This document shows, piece after piece, positions 1-11,059 of a stretch of 64,000 nucleotides of DNA. This stretch comes from Ornithodoros turicata (lineage: Eukaryota; Arthropoda; Arachnida; Ixodida; Argasidae), in assembly GCF_037126465.1 (NCBI RefSeq), contig NC_088202.1, positions 28,442,213-28,506,212 on the forward strand, written 5' to 3'. Within the stretch, counting starts at the first letter, position 1, and the number at the start of each line of letters is the position of its first letter. The position numbers and the translations under genes are program-made. Under the pieces are notes generated by a model that saw only the letters and a list, made by a program, of their open reading frames with translations, was not told the origin of the DNA and did no database searches.

Positions 1-399
1 AAGGAGGAGATCTATCGAAATTTTGGGGTGAGTTAATTGTAAAGCACAGGAGTGTTGACGCTCTTCTGAAGCACACGATACAACGTTATACTCAAGTGCA
101 AAAGCAATGGGGCAGAGTTTTAGAACTGGCCTCAGTTGTTGACTTGGTCGGGGAAAATAAAGCAAATCAGTAAATAAAGGATATAGGGAGTGGTAGGCTA
201 AAAGATAAGGAATATGGGCTCACTAATTTTGTGACTCATCTAATCAGTCAACAATACAAAAGCACAGTATTTTTAAAAGCCATGTCTTCGTACCACCTGT
301 AATTACGCCACCCACTGAATAAATTTTTCCCAAACACCGTCGGCCGACAAATAATGTTTTAAGTGCATATACATCTGTGTCTGTCTATTCCAGGATATT

Positions 400-830
400 A
401 CGACTTCATCGCCATTTTGGGCATCCCTGGCCACTCGAGCGGACATCCTACACGACAGCAGCTGGAATCTTTCCACTCCCTCAAGAAAAGGGAAAAGTGG
501 GCCAGCTTCTCCGAACCCACCAAGGTCTCCAATCCCTTTCCCACGACGTGCCGGCTATTTAAGCGATGACTCGGAGCCCAGACTTGTCTCTGTTTGTACA
601 TTATGTAATATATACGTTGTCTCCCTTGTCAACTGGCCTCTGCCTCGTTTGTGCCTACCGGCGTTGGGAAGTTCGGCCACCTACCTTCCCCAGGCTCGCA
701 ACAAGGGGTTCAAACACACAGCCTGCGCGCTGCATGTGGCCCGCAAGCCACGAGGACCCTCGACCACTAAACAGAAGGAAGCTGCCATCTAACGAAATAT
801 AATAAATGATTAGGAATGAAACGAAATTGT
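400..830 (+). repeat. possible solo LTR or LTR-like promoter block
   Basis: A G+C-richer block stands out from AT-rich surroundings. It carries a TATTTAAG box near 555, then a pyrimidine-rich stretch and a poly(A)-signal-like AATAAA near 801. The short reading frames here match nothing I recognise. The order of a TATA-like box, a leader and a poly(A) signal resembles an LTR, but no second copy lies in the window and I could not fix TG/CA ends or a target duplication. It could equally be an old unrelated repeat. Confidence 0.25.
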
Positions 831-1135
831 CCATTGCTAGGCAGCAAGCACCTTAATTCTGGCACTATATTTACAAGGGAGTCGAAGCTGTAGCCTCTCT
901 GGATGTCATCTGCGGTAAATTAAAATTAAAAATTAATGCGAATTTTCAGGAGTCTTGTTCAAGTATCAACCGTGAAATTATCCAATCAAAAACGTGAACC
1001 AATGAAATTGCCGTCTCTCTTCTTTTTCTGTTTCCGTTGCTTCTGTTTCTTTTACCAAGTTTAAACTGTAAGCAAGGGCAACGATACAATGTGCAAATAG
1101 GAGATAATTTCATTGCTCCTGAACATTGTCATAAT

Positions 1136-1656
1136 CATACTCGGTAATAATGTCATTACTGTAATGAAATTACAGTAATGAAATTGCTTTTTCTGGTAAT
1201 TCGTAATGTAATGCTTTACTTTTGATATTATGTAATTTGTAATGTAAGTTAATTACATTTTGGCAGTAATTTTAATGACATTACTTATTACTTTCACCAA
1301 AAGAATCGACTGTGTCTTCTGCGTTGGCACTTGGCAGAAACAGAGATACCGACTGGCGAGTTAAAAGAATTCCAAGGCCCACATGAACGGTGACGCACTC
1401 AATCGGCACAGAATAAAATATGTATTGTTTTTACAACGTAGTGTTGTCTGACAACGAATTTCCACATCCTCAATATCATTACGATTATACTCACAGTAAT
1501 GACTTTGTAATGTCATTACTTTTTCGTAGTAATTCTAATGCAATTTCATTACATATCAATTGCAGTAAGGAGTAATGTAATTTAATTAAATTCTAACGGG
1601 AGTAATGAGTAATATAATTAATTACATTTTTAGAAGTAATTTTTTACCCAGGTATG
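1136..1656. mobile_element. non-autonomous hAT-type element (MITE), 521 bp
   Basis: The element is flanked by an exact 8-bp direct repeat, GTCATAAT, at 1128-1135 and 1657-1664. Its ends are imperfect inverted repeats: the left reads CATACTCGGTAATAATG and the right, reverse-complemented, reads CATACCTGGGTAAAAAATT. An 8-bp duplication with short imperfect ends is typical of hAT transposons. The interior has no coding capacity. Both subterminal regions (about 1140-1290 and 1490-1640) are packed with GTAATG/CATTAC motifs. The element at 16902-17754 uses the same motif with different ends. Confidence 0.75.
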
Positions 1657-1664
1657 GTCATAAT

Positions 1665-3174
1665 CACTTGTGAGGAAGTACATGTTTTTCTCTAACCGTT
1701 TTTTTTTGTGTGTGTGTGTGTGTGTCTCTGTATTCTCAGTACTGGATTTGGAAATGCATCTCTTGTTGTGCCAGGTGGACTTCTTTAGTAATGAAGTCCG
1801 GCTCTACAATAAGCATACCGCTCGTGTTTTTGTGCATATTTTTATTTGATTATATTTTAGCGTGTTTTATTCTAATTACGGTCATTTGTGAGGCCCTCCC
1901 ACTTCTAGTCTAACGTCGGTGCCGCCCGCGACCCGATTCGAGTTTGAGGGCCCTGGTCTATTCTTTGCATGGAGAAATGATTGAGCGCTGGGGTCAGTGT
2001 GTGGGGCCGTCGCGGGATTGTCGGAGCGCGTGGGGGGTACGTAAGTACTCGATGGGGGTCAGTAGTAGCATACTCTCCCTATTATCCAACCCGCCGACGT
2101 GTCTTTCTCTAGTACTTCGATCACTCTCCCTCCCTACTAGATCCCTCAAAACTAGATCAGCGAACTGGCTCTCTTCCAACGACCCCCTAAATATGAACTA
2201 TATGACATTAAAATTATCCTTGTTGGCAAGAATGTTTTCGATTTCATTTGATTTGATATTTTCCAAATTATAAAACACTCGTAGATTCTAGATGCATGCT
2301 CGATATTTCCAAGTGCTCTTGAGTTACTTTTTCTTTTCTGATACCCTGAATCCTTGTTCCGAGAACTTTTCGGTTATTGCGGTACTTCAGCTAGAACTAG
2401 GTATTTACCTGAATCGCCGGCTCCACGCAAGCTGTTTGTTTTCTTTCTTTCTCTTTTTTTTTTTTTTGCTGCGGCAGCCATACTTGGTCTAGTTGCGCGC
2501 CACATAGTGGAACATAGGGCAAACGATTGCTATGGAAAACACTTTTTGTGGAAAACAGAACAGCGGGTAGGAGTGACTGTGTTTTATGCTTGAATAACAG
2601 TAGAATGGTGTCATCTGTATGATGGGAGCTTCGTCGTTATCACAAAAGGTTTCACAATTGCTGCAGTTTGCACGTCATCTGCATGCAATGACCGTCCCTA
2701 GAGTGTGCTGGCCTACCCTCGGAGTCAATTTTAGAATAGGGCTTTAGCGCGCGACACCGCCGATAGCGGATCTTCAGAGGCTGCAAATATCATAGAGGGG
2801 AGGAAGACAGACCTAAATGGTGGAAATCAAAAGTGCTCACTTCTTTCCTGTTGCTGTTATCCGTTATCACGGTTATGGTGTCTCCAAGAACGGAAGCAGG
2901 CTCCAGGTTGAAGATCAGGTCGGAGCGGACATGGAGCACCTTTACGTTGACGTCGTTTCTAGCATCAATGATCCTCGGGTAGACGACGGTGTCACGCAGA
3001 TGTGCTACAAACGTGAAAGGAAAACACTTGGCCTCATCACTACGCTAAACAGAAACAACGCTGTACAGTTACAAGCTGAACTGTTTTGTGGGCGTCTTCG
3101 TGAACACACCGACGTGTGTTCAACCGCGCGTGACAGCGCTTCAAACTACTAACCGCCTACAAATTTCAAGATAA
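1665..3174. other. anonymous non-coding stretch
   Basis: I see no gene I can name. A (GT)n run lies at about 1708-1727 and a T-run near 2450-2467. An open frame of 111 codons at 2817-3152 on the plus strand has no recognisable domain, signal peptide or splice context, and I treat it as chance. Confidence 0.5.
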
Positions 3175-3176
3175 TA

Positions 3177-3321
3177 GAGAGTTTTAGCAGACCGTTCATA
3201 ACATGGGTAGCGGCTTACCGTATCAACCGGAACCAATCAGTGGATAAGATTTTGAGTCACGCACGAGTGCGATTGGTTCCGATAGAGACGATAACTTTAT
3301 CGACGGTATACTAAAACTCAC
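3177..3321. mobile_element. short palindromic MITE (GAGAGTTTTAG ends, TA duplication)
   Basis: The ends are inverted: GAGAGTTTTAGCAGACC on the left and, reverse-complemented, GTGAGTTTTAGTATACC on the right. Each end is flanked by TA (3175-3176 and 3322-3323). At 145 bp it is too short to encode anything. TA duplications are typical of the Tc1/mariner superfamily. The copy at 4202-4360 has the same ends. Confidence 0.6.
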
Positions 3322-3409
3322 TAATCACATTTAACGACACAATAATGACTTTCAATGCTTGCCCTTTGACTTCTGTTTCCTTGTGAATGTGAATTTTATA
3401 TTGTATTGA

Positions 3410-3722
3410 AATTTAAAAAAAAGAAACGCGCTAACGCCTTTGCGTACGTTAAGGATAGCGTGGTGGTTCTGCGCAATGCGCGATGCGAAGCTCTCTTTAT
3501 GTTTTGCGCATGCTCAGAACCACCGACACAGGGCCGGCGTCGACCTGGGGGGGGGGGGGGGCTCGCTGAGTTCGCAAATAGGGCCGCAAAGGAAGACACC
3601 TTTCGGGAAGCAAGAATACGGGGGCGGGGGCGCAAATTTCCCTCTCGTAGACGCCAGTACTGCACCAACGCTATGTCTTATGTACGCGAGGCCCATAGCG
3701 TACGATACCCTAAAACTCTCTA
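3410..3722. mobile_element. degenerate copy of the GAGAGTTTTAG palindromic MITE
   Basis: The right end (CTAAAACTCTC followed by TA at 3721) matches the family. The interior blocks GGATAGCGTGGTGGTTCTGCG and GCGAAGCTCTCTTT also occur in the copy at 4202-4360. I cannot find the left terminal repeat. A run of about 16 G residues at 3546-3561 interrupts the interior. Confidence 0.45.
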
Positions 3723-3919
3723 ATAAGTCCAGTTTTTGTGGAGTCAGTGTGAAGGATAGACGAGAAACATAACCTGCGTGTATCGCTTGGAAGTCAGTTC
3801 GCTTTGCAGAAATTGTCAATCGCCATTAAACAATGCCGCCGTTTGAAAAAGACCAACAAGGCTTCTAACACGGAAACACGGAGATTTTAACGCCCAAAGG
3901 AAAGGCCGGCAAACAATCA

Positions 3920-4150
3920 AGCTCCATGCAAGCACATGCTGCGTGGTTAGCGTACTGGTCATGTCACGTCGAGACTGGGAGGTACCCGGGTTCAACTCGA
4001 AGTGCTGGCTGGGCTGTCTGGGATTTTTCCTGGGTTTTCCTCAGACGCTCTCAGACATATGTCGGCAATTTCCTTAGAAGTCGGTCCAGGACGCACATTC
4101 ACCCCCAGAGCGAGTGGTGACGTTACCCCCCTCTGTGAGGCCGACACCGT
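3920..4150 (+). mobile_element. tRNA-derived SINE, copy 1
   Basis: A B-box-like GGGTTCAACTC lies at about 3989-3999 and an A-box-like segment (GTGGTTAGCGTACTGG) about 50 bp before it, the spacing of an internal RNA polymerase III promoter. The body contains CCTGGGTTTTCC and GGTCCAGGACGCA, both shared in order with the copies at 10440-10610 and 47738-47906. It ends in a simple CAC-rich tail. Tick genomes are known to carry tRNA-derived SINEs; assignment to a named family would need a library search. Confidence 0.6.
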
Positions 4151-4201
4151 CGAGCTCTTTCACGAGCACCACCACCACCATGCCGTGATGTTGACATAAT
4201 A

Positions 4202-4360
4202 GAGAGTTTTAGTAGATCGTGGCGATAGCGTACGTACCGGATAGCGTTGGTGGTACTGCGCACTGCGCGAAGCTCTCTTTCTCTCATGCGCGTGCGCAGA
4301 ACCATCAACGCTATCCCTTACGTACGATAAAGCGATAGCGTACGAATTACTAAAACTCAC
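4202..4360. mobile_element. short palindromic MITE (GAGAGTTTTAG ends, TA duplication), 159 bp
   Basis: The terminal repeats GAGAGTTTTAGTAGATCG and, reverse-complemented, GTGAGTTTTAGTAATTCG are flanked by TA at 4200-4201 and 4361-4362. Subterminal CGATAGCGTACG occurs in both arms, so nearly the whole element can fold on itself. It belongs to the same family as 3177-3321 and 3410-3722; the three copies lie within 1.2 kb. Confidence 0.65.
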
Positions 4361-4362
4361 TA

Positions 4363-4795
4363 GTGCCACAGTGCTTTACTGTACAGCACATATGGGAATG
4401 GAAAACGATTACTTCGCTATGCATAGTTGTTGGGCAATAAAAGCGACAGCGCACGGTGAGCGTGCTGACATTCAGCGGAACGGCGATTTTGACACGTTGT
4501 TGTTTCTGTCCCTCCTGGAGCCTGAAGCAAGCGTTGCTAATACGTGATGAGTGGAGTTTGATCCTTATTCACCGCGTAATTCACTTAGTTCGTGGCATGG
4601 TCGTCCCGCTTGAGTTACTGTTCCGGAAATTTTAAAACGTGCCGATAAGACTCAAAGTGCAGGCTAACTCGTGAAACATGACGAAAAGTAACCCCGAGAC
4701 AGAGGAAACAACCCATAGGATAGAGCCCAACCGTTGCTTTCTGTGGATCAGCTAGAAAACCATGCCGTCATGCCGATGCTAGTCATTGCCGATGG
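4363..4795. other. non-coding stretch upstream of a LINE remnant
   Basis: No reading frame, RNA gene or repeat that I recognise. It may contain the decayed 5' part of the LINE that becomes readable near 4800, but no endonuclease motif is visible. Confidence 0.4.
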
Positions 4796-4799
4796 CCTT

Positions 4800-6089
4800 G
4801 CCTCGTCCTCTAAAACAGTCAACGTGTGTTCTGGTCACTTAGGGTCTAACCCTCGTGTGGAGCAACTACGTGCTGTCCGAAGGCGCGCTGAACGTAAAGC
4901 TCGACGGACATGAGATCTTTCTGATATACACGAAGCAAGATGCGCTTGTACAGACAGAACTCCGAAATCTTGACCGTCAACGGTGGCGGCACTTCTGTTG
5001 CTCGTCATCACCTTTTGAGAGCCCTGCTCGGATATGGAGAGTCGCAAGAAGTTTAAAGGAGAACCCTCCAGTTCGGAACCCACTTGGAGCTCTTGCACTC
5101 TTAACATCTACGTCTGAGAAAGAGGTGGCCAGGGAATTCTGCCGTGTCATTACGAAGGGAGCTAATGTAACCAGCACCGAGGAGTACCTAACCCATACAG
5201 CCCATGTGACATCTATTCTCGAGGATGCCAACCCATGAGCTGTCCCTGCCTTGGATATGGACTTCTCCGTGGCAGAACTTGTCAGAACTCGTCAGCCATT
5301 TCAGCTGCATGCAAGAAGTCGTCTCCAGGCCCGGACGCCATTACATACACGATGATTCGAAACCTTGACCCTACTTCCCTTCAGGCCCTGCTGAACATCT
5401 GCAATCACTCGTGGAGGCACGGACAGGTTCTTAGGCAGTGGAAAGTCGGCCAAGTGGTACCGTTGCTAAAACCAGGAAAACACCCATCCCAACTGGCATC
5501 ATTTCGCCCGGTAACTCTGACCAGCTGCTTGGAGAAAGTTATGGAAATAATGGTCTTGCGTAGAATTGAGTGGTGGCTCGAAAGCCGTGCCTTCTTCCCT
5601 CAAGAGCAAGCTGGGTTTCGATGGCACTGCAGTTCGATAGATTCTGTCCTCGACTTGGTCACGTCGGTGGAAGAGGCACGACGAGGCAGGAAGATCTCGG
5701 CGGCGGTATTTCTTGATGTTAAGAGAGCATACGACACCGTTAGTCATCCATCAATCTTACATGCTTTATACAGCGCTGCGCTCTCACGTACAACGTTGCT
5801 TTGGATAGCTGATTTCCTCAGTCAACGAGGTATTTTCGTCCGGACAAGACAAGGCGACACAGAGCAATTCCCCATCTCTCAGGGGGTACCACAAAGAAGC
5901 GTCCTCAGTCCGCTCCTCTTTAATGCCGTTATGGCGGGCATTGCAACCTGCATTCAGCGGAAAGTCAACTTGTCCCTGTATGCCGATTACATCTCTATTT
6001 GGACTATACAGCCACTTCCCGTCCAGCACTCCGTCAGCGTCTTCAGCGCACGTTAGATGCAATTCGCCTCTATTTACTCCAGGCAGGAA
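4800..6089 (+). pseudogene. LINE ORF2, linker and reverse transcriptase part (broken)
   Basis: A non-LTR retrotransposon polymerase, which normally copies its own RNA at a nicked chromosomal target. The linker before the polymerase is readable at about 4855-5235 and the reverse transcriptase at 5235-6056 after a frame change. Recognisable parts are the entry motif (PGPDAITYTMIRNL), the LKPGKHP/SFRPVTLTS block, the F/YDTVSH-type block, and QGVPQRSVLSPLLF. The catalytic box reads YADYISIW, so the second aspartate of the usual YADD is a tyrosine and the enzyme would be inactive even without frameshifts. A further frameshift precedes 6053. The frame then runs into an inserted element at 6090 and resumes at 7684. 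The endonuclease domain is not visible, so the copy is 5'-truncated or decayed. Confidence 0.85.
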
Positions 6090-7682
6090 CACACTAAACT
6101 TTTTTACACCTATGCTAGTGTCAGAGGGGCGTATTTAGAAAAAACACCCAGATCACACTGATATTACGCCCCTCCGAGGCTGACCCTATCATAGATGGGT
6201 GTGAATTGGGTGCACATGTATATTGGTGTGTTAAGAGTGTACTAAGGGTGAAATAAGGGTGCAATGGTTTAAAGGAGTACAGAGGGCCATCCAAAAAAAT
6301 TTCAGATTAAGACATCTGATGAAAGTATGTGTGTCATTATACCGAATAGCGGGAAAGGTTTTGATGTGTGCAATTTGTTTCCCGGAAAAAAACTCACATA
6401 AACATAGCTTCGCGCGTTCACCCTCAACTCGCCACTCCAGCTATAACGAGGATGAGGAGGTATGATGCCACGTGACCGATGGCGGTATAAGGTACTCGTT
6501 CTGGTTCGCCGGTCAGTGGGGGTCAGCGCCTTGTCCCTTTGCCGCCGTAAACCTGTTTTGCCAGTTCTCCCGGAGAATTGGGGATAGAAGGAGCAGCCGA
6601 AGCATTACCGAGCAAGGAGAAAGGCTTTATCAGGACCCCGAACAGCCGAGTAGCAGACGACAGCGGAGTAGCAGACAACATTTCTCTAGGCCAATCAGCG
6701 AGCGTTCACCTTATAGCGTCAGCGCGAGGTTCCAGGCAGATCACAGGCTGGTACTGCTCTTCACCACCGTTGCGCACGGTCGCTTTTTGCGGCGTATTTT
6801 AAATTCAATTCCTGCGATAATTATGACTCTGTGGTGTAAATTACTTCGCATGGTGCATCTTACTGGCCTACTTAACAGTTTTATGGGAAGAAAACTGGGT
6901 GTTAAAAATGACTTCTGTGCTACTTTAAGGGTGTTTTGCCTTATTGTAAAATGTTTAACATTGTCATGGAATATGAACGGTGTGCACACTGAGTCTTAAG
7001 TTTCCCTAATACCAAAACAAGTAAGAAACACAAACATTATCTTGATGGTGAGTTGATACACCAAGCAATTCCTCAATTCAGTGTTTTTTGTGTGTATAAT
7101 CTAGTTAAACTTAGACATCTCACCTTTGGTTTTTCCTGCAATGCGAGCAGGGCTATCGAATTTGCAGACGCTCGCTAAACAGGCGATGTATATAGTATCT
7201 GTTTTGCTCTTAGAAAGGTAATGCCTTTCTAAGTGAGCTTTTGGTTCGTCGTTCCATTTATGTGATGTTTCAAATTTATCTCTAACTTTCCGTATATCAG
7301 ACCGTATATTGGTCCACTATGGCACCAGTTCGTAATTGCTATATTTGGATAACACAATGCATTACATGTTCATTTTATGCATTTGCTTTGGCTGATATGC
7401 ATGATACACTCACTATAGCACCAAAGCTGCACACGTTACGCCACACCAAAAATTGAATCAGTTTCAGTTAGCCCAATTACCAATGCACACCAACAAGCCG
7501 CATACCCGCGAAGTACATGTTACACCCTTTCAGAGGTGTGTATGTGTGTGTGTGTGTGTGTTGTGAAATACACCCTGACAGGTAGGTGTATTTCATTACA
7601 CCTACAAACTTTTACACACAAAGGGGCGTGAGTTATGGTACACACAGGTTACACTCAAAAGGGTGTCAAAAAGTTTAGTGTG
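6090..7682. mobile_element. 1.59-kb DNA element inserted in the LINE (CACACTAAAC ends)
   Basis: The ends are inverted repeats: CACACTAAACTTTTTTACACC on the left and, reverse-complemented, CACACTAAACTTTTTGACACCC on the right. It interrupts the LINE frame between codons readable as QAG and MEISVEKS. Rejoining the flanks restores the frame if two bases (AA, at 6088-6089 and 7683-7684) are counted once, so the duplication appears to be 2 bp. The interior has an internal inverted segment around AGGGGCGTA/TACGCCCCT, a (TG)n run at 7536-7564 and no transposase. The ends resemble CACTA-type elements but do not start exactly with CACTA, so I leave the superfamily open. Confidence 0.7.
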
Positions 7683-7683
7683 A

Positions 7684-9293
7684 ATGGAGATATCCGTAGA
7701 GAAAAGCGCAGTTCTAGCCTTCACGCGCAAAGACATGCATAGATATCGCCTGTATATTGTTGGAAGCCCACTGGAGCAGGTGACACATCACAAGTTCCTC
7801 CGCGTTACTCTATCATGGAATTTGTCGCGGAAGCGCCACATAGACGTCATTGAAAAGAAAGTCCAACGCTGAGTCAACGTGATTCGTCACTTCGCAGGTA
7901 TGAGATGAGGGCGAGACGAGAAGGATCTCCTCATGCTGCACAATGCCCTGGTTCCTGGCTCAGTGATGTACAGCCTTGCCGTCCTGCACGGACTTCCTCG
8001 GACACTGATCCAAAGGATTCGAGCCCTGCTCGCGCGCAGTCTTCGGGTGTGTTTCGATGTCCCGCGAGGCGCTGAAACCCGTGTATAGTAGTGGCTGAGG
8101 CCAAGGACATCCCCATTGAGGTTCTCCCTACTCGGGAAACTGCACGCCACTATCTGCGTCTCCGTGCCCATCATAACCATCACTCTCTGATTCGCAAGCT
8201 TCACGCTAGACGGAACGCGACGGTTCATGCTGCTCTGACATCATTCAGACCTCATATCCCCAAATTCATAGTCGACCCGACGGCACCCAAAGTGCCTCCA
8301 TGGACGTTGCCATCGCCGCCTGTCACTGTCTCCATCCCCGGCCTCAAGAACAACAAAAAGAGCTATCCTGATTTTATTCTTAGGCAACTTACCCTTGACT
8401 TCATCGAGGCTCAATACTGCAACAGTACCGCTGTATACACGGATGAATCGTCGACCAGGGACACTTCATCTTGAGCCTTTGCCATTCCATCAGAGTCTGT
8501 TACACGTGGGTGTCGTCTATCTCACCGTACCTCATCGACATCCGCTGAACTTTATGCTATCTTGTTATTCTTGACATATGCGGAAGACTGCGAACCGCGG
8601 CACTTGGTAATTTACACCGACTCCAAAGCAGCTCTCCTGTGCATTAAAAACATGGGCATCCGCGGTTCCCTTTCCTCAGTGGTGATAGACATCCTGTGCG
8701 CCCTGAAGTCCCTACAAGATCGCTCACACAACATTGCCTTTCAGTGGGTTCCAGGGCATTGCGGAATAACTGGGAACCACGAGACCGACGCTGCCGCTGC
8801 ACACCAACAACGGCCTTCTATGCCCATTATACTCTCGAGAGGAGACAGTAGATCCCTCCTCAGGCATTTGTCCAATTCCTAGTCTACCCTACAGTGGCAA
8901 CACGACATTCCAACTAGGTCCTCTTTGGGAAGTGTAGACCCAACGCTGTCATACCGGCTGCCTGCAAAGCTTCCTCGTCCTCTGAAGTCGCTCATCCACA
9001 GGTTACGTCTGAATGTGGCCTTCACTCCGTCCTATCGATACCAGCTAGGCTGTGAGGCTAGCCGTATGTGCAACGAGTGTGGTGTACTTGCCAACGTTGA
9101 CCACACACTCCTCTGCTGCCGGACCTATATCAACGAGAGGCGTACACTGCAGTCACAGCTTGCCACCCTTGGCTGCCGCCCCTTCAACTTGTCGACCATC
9201 CTCGGTCCTTGGGACACCGCGGCCGACTCCAGGGCGGCCTTACGTCATGTGGTTGACTTCTTTGAGGCGACAGGTCTAAAGGACTCATTGTGA
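7684..9293 (+). pseudogene. LINE ORF2, thumb, RNase H and C-terminal zinc-finger part (broken)
   Basis: This continues the LINE after the inserted element. It starts with the polymerase motif SVEKSAVLAFTRK (7690-7730) and continues to about 8085 with an in-frame stop after KKVQR. After a frameshift near 8088 the frame runs to 9293, broken by a TGA at 8472-8474 and a TAG at 8880-8882. An RNase H domain is visible: YTDESS, SSTSAELYAI, IYTDSKAALL and WVPGHCGITGNHETDAAA. The end carries a cysteine/histidine motif of the form C-x2-C-x7-H-x4-C (CNECGVLANVDHTLLC). RNase H plus a C-terminal zinc-finger-like tail points to the I/RNase H-bearing LINE group rather than CR1 or RTE. Confidence 0.85.
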
Positions 9294-9490
9294 CCCCGGC
9301 AGCGCCTTCGGACATTCCCACAATCACGATCACGTTCAGCATCGCCATCGCCACTTCGATCATTCCTCTCATCTCTCATCGTCATTACTCATCATTGTCA
9401 CCACTCATATTAGACCCCTAGCTATGGGGTAGCGTTCCACTCCTAGAGTGGAAAACCTCCCCGCTTCATCATCACAATATATATGTTGTT
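9294..9490 (+). mobile_element. LINE 3' untranslated region
   Basis: The stretch follows the LINE stop codon, is rich in CATC/CATT trinucleotides, and ends in a short simple tail (ATATATATGTTGTTGTTG) at about 9478-9496. There it meets an unrelated minus-strand coding segment. I infer that this is the LINE's 3' end and the original insertion point. No target duplication can be shown because the 5' end is not defined. Confidence 0.5.
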
Positions 9491-9494
9491 GTTG

Positions 9495-9851
9495 CAAAGA
9501 TGAAAAGAAGTGCTCAACCTCGACAACACGTCGCCCGTCAAGCACGAAGTTACCAGTTTGAGTTTTATCGCCAACATCAACAGGAGGGGCCGGATCAGAA
9601 ACAACAGCTGGAAGCGTTATATCGTCAGCATCAATGGATGGAGCTTGACTAGATACGAGATCCGAACTCGTCGAAGCGAAACACGCGCTAGTATCAGGAG
9701 GACTTTCACTCAAACATACAACATTACATAATTCATTTGAACCTTCAACAGAATAATTTCCAGACCGTCGAACACGAATACCTGTGCGACCCAAATCCGC
9801 CATGAACCTCTTCTTCCGCTTACGCTTACCGTACACAAATCCTCGAGCCAT
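9495..9851 (-). pseudogene. N-terminal exon resembling a Mutator-like transposase, truncated
   Basis: The open frame reads leftward from a methionine at 9851 (an upstream methionine at 9938 extends it by 29 less plausible residues). It begins with a basic cluster, MARGFVYGKRKRKKRF. A serine/aspartate/proline-rich linker follows, then FVLDGRRVVEVEHFFSSLQ. A basic start and a GRR-(I/V)-V-x-(V/I)-x-x-F segment occur at the front of many arthropod Mutator-like transposases; this is recalled family knowledge, not a search. The frame stops making sense where the LINE 3' tail begins, so the rest was probably displaced. A host gene exon is the alternative. Confidence 0.4.
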
Positions 9852-9939
9852 CGTAGCGAGACCAAGCGCACAACCCAACTCAAAAGTAGGTTGCAAAATG
9901 AGCATCCACACTCCCGCACCATTCGTAACAGCCACCACT

Positions 9940-10435
9940 ACGGTGCGCGTGCGCGCCGCATGATCGGCGGATGGATACGGTCAAAATGTTCCGCGCGGTT
10001 TTTCCTGTGCTACGGCTAGCGGGCTACACAGAATGACGCGGTTTACGGGGCTTTGAGACGGTATTTATCCGTACTCACGTTTCATGCTTTTTTATAAAAA
10101 CGGAAAGTGGTAGACATATAAATTTTATGTCTATCGATTCCTGAAATGTTTCCAGAGGAAGTAAACGGAAAGTTTTTTTTCGAAATGGCTATAGAAGTTT
10201 AATAAAACCTGTTCAAAGAGGGAGGAGAAAAATTGTGTACTTTTTCGCATTCGTGACGTCGCCGTAAAATACATACGACATGTATGAAAAATCTAGTAGC
10301 GTAAATATCTTCATCTCGTCTTCCTCTTTATGATGAAACCACCCGCGTCAAAACCTGCGAGGTGGTTACCGAGAAAAAGCATAAAAACTGTTCCATAGGA
10401 AATACATTGGGACGGAGAGCTGGTATGCCCTCTTA
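9940..10435. other. non-coding stretch with no recognised feature
   Basis: The sequence changes from G+C-rich to AT-rich. I see no gene, no inverted ends and no promoter element that I would defend. Confidence 0.4.
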
Positions 10436-10439
10436 AGGC

Positions 10440-10610
10440 GTCTCGCTCGTTGGTGGTAGCCAAGGTCGTGCCGACGGCTTGGCGGTAGTGGGTTCCGATC
10501 CTACCGCCGGCTCTGCTGTCTGAGGTTTTCCATGGGTTTTCCGAAGACTTTCGAGACGAGTGTCAGTACAGTTCCCCCTGAAGTCCGCCCAGGACGCATA
10601 CTAACCCCCC
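10440..10610 (+). mobile_element. tRNA-derived SINE, copy 2
   Basis: An A-box-like TGGTGGTAGCCAAGG is followed by a B-box-like GGGTTCCGATCC and then the family body (GAGGTTTTCCATGGGTTTTCC, then AAGTCCGCCCAGGACGCAT). The copy at 47738-47906 matches it closely in reverse orientation. It is followed by a pyrimidine-rich segment and a C-run at about 10725-10741. Confidence 0.6.
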
Positions 10611-10772
10611 TGTCCCCCACTCCTTTCTGCTGTCCTCTCTCCATCTGTCCACATCTGTACGCCGCTCATAGCCACAGTTGCTTCGTGGTGCTAACACGGA
10701 ATAAAAACTGAGGAAACACACAGACCCCCCCCCCCCCCCCCCAACCACAATTCTCAAACATTTCACATCTCT

Positions 10773-10862
10773 CAGACATTTGTGTTCGTTTACCCGTATT
10801 CACCAGTCGACTTAAACCATTGGTTTGGTGACGTGGGGGTTTAAATCGATCACGTGATCTCT
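10773..10862. repeat. left member of a large inverted-repeat pair
   Basis: Read inward, this begins CAGACATTTGTGTTCG and continues through CTTAAACCATTGGTTT, GTGACGT and TTTAAATCGATCACGTGA. The same order is found on the opposite strand at 18482-18590. The two face each other across about 7.8 kb. I found no target duplication outside them, so this may be one very large element or two copies of a smaller repeat. Confidence 0.6.
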
Positions 10863-10999
10863 CCGACTATGAAGCGCTGTCCAAAGGGTTGACCAGAACG
10901 CATGCGCATTATTAAAATTGTCACGCGACGGTTGAGGGGAGGGAGAAAGTAGCAGACGACAGGACTGCGAAGGAGGGAAGGCGCTCCTGTTTTTTTTAA

Positions 11000-11020
11000 T
11001 TATTATTATTATTGTTGTTG

Positions 11021-11056
<36 letters not shown>
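11000..11056. repeat. microsatellite (ATT/GTT)n
   Basis: An almost pure trinucleotide array, ATT repeats with a short internal GTT block, follows a T-run. Confidence 0.95.
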
Positions 11057-11057
<1 letters not shown>

Positions 11058-11059
11058 GA

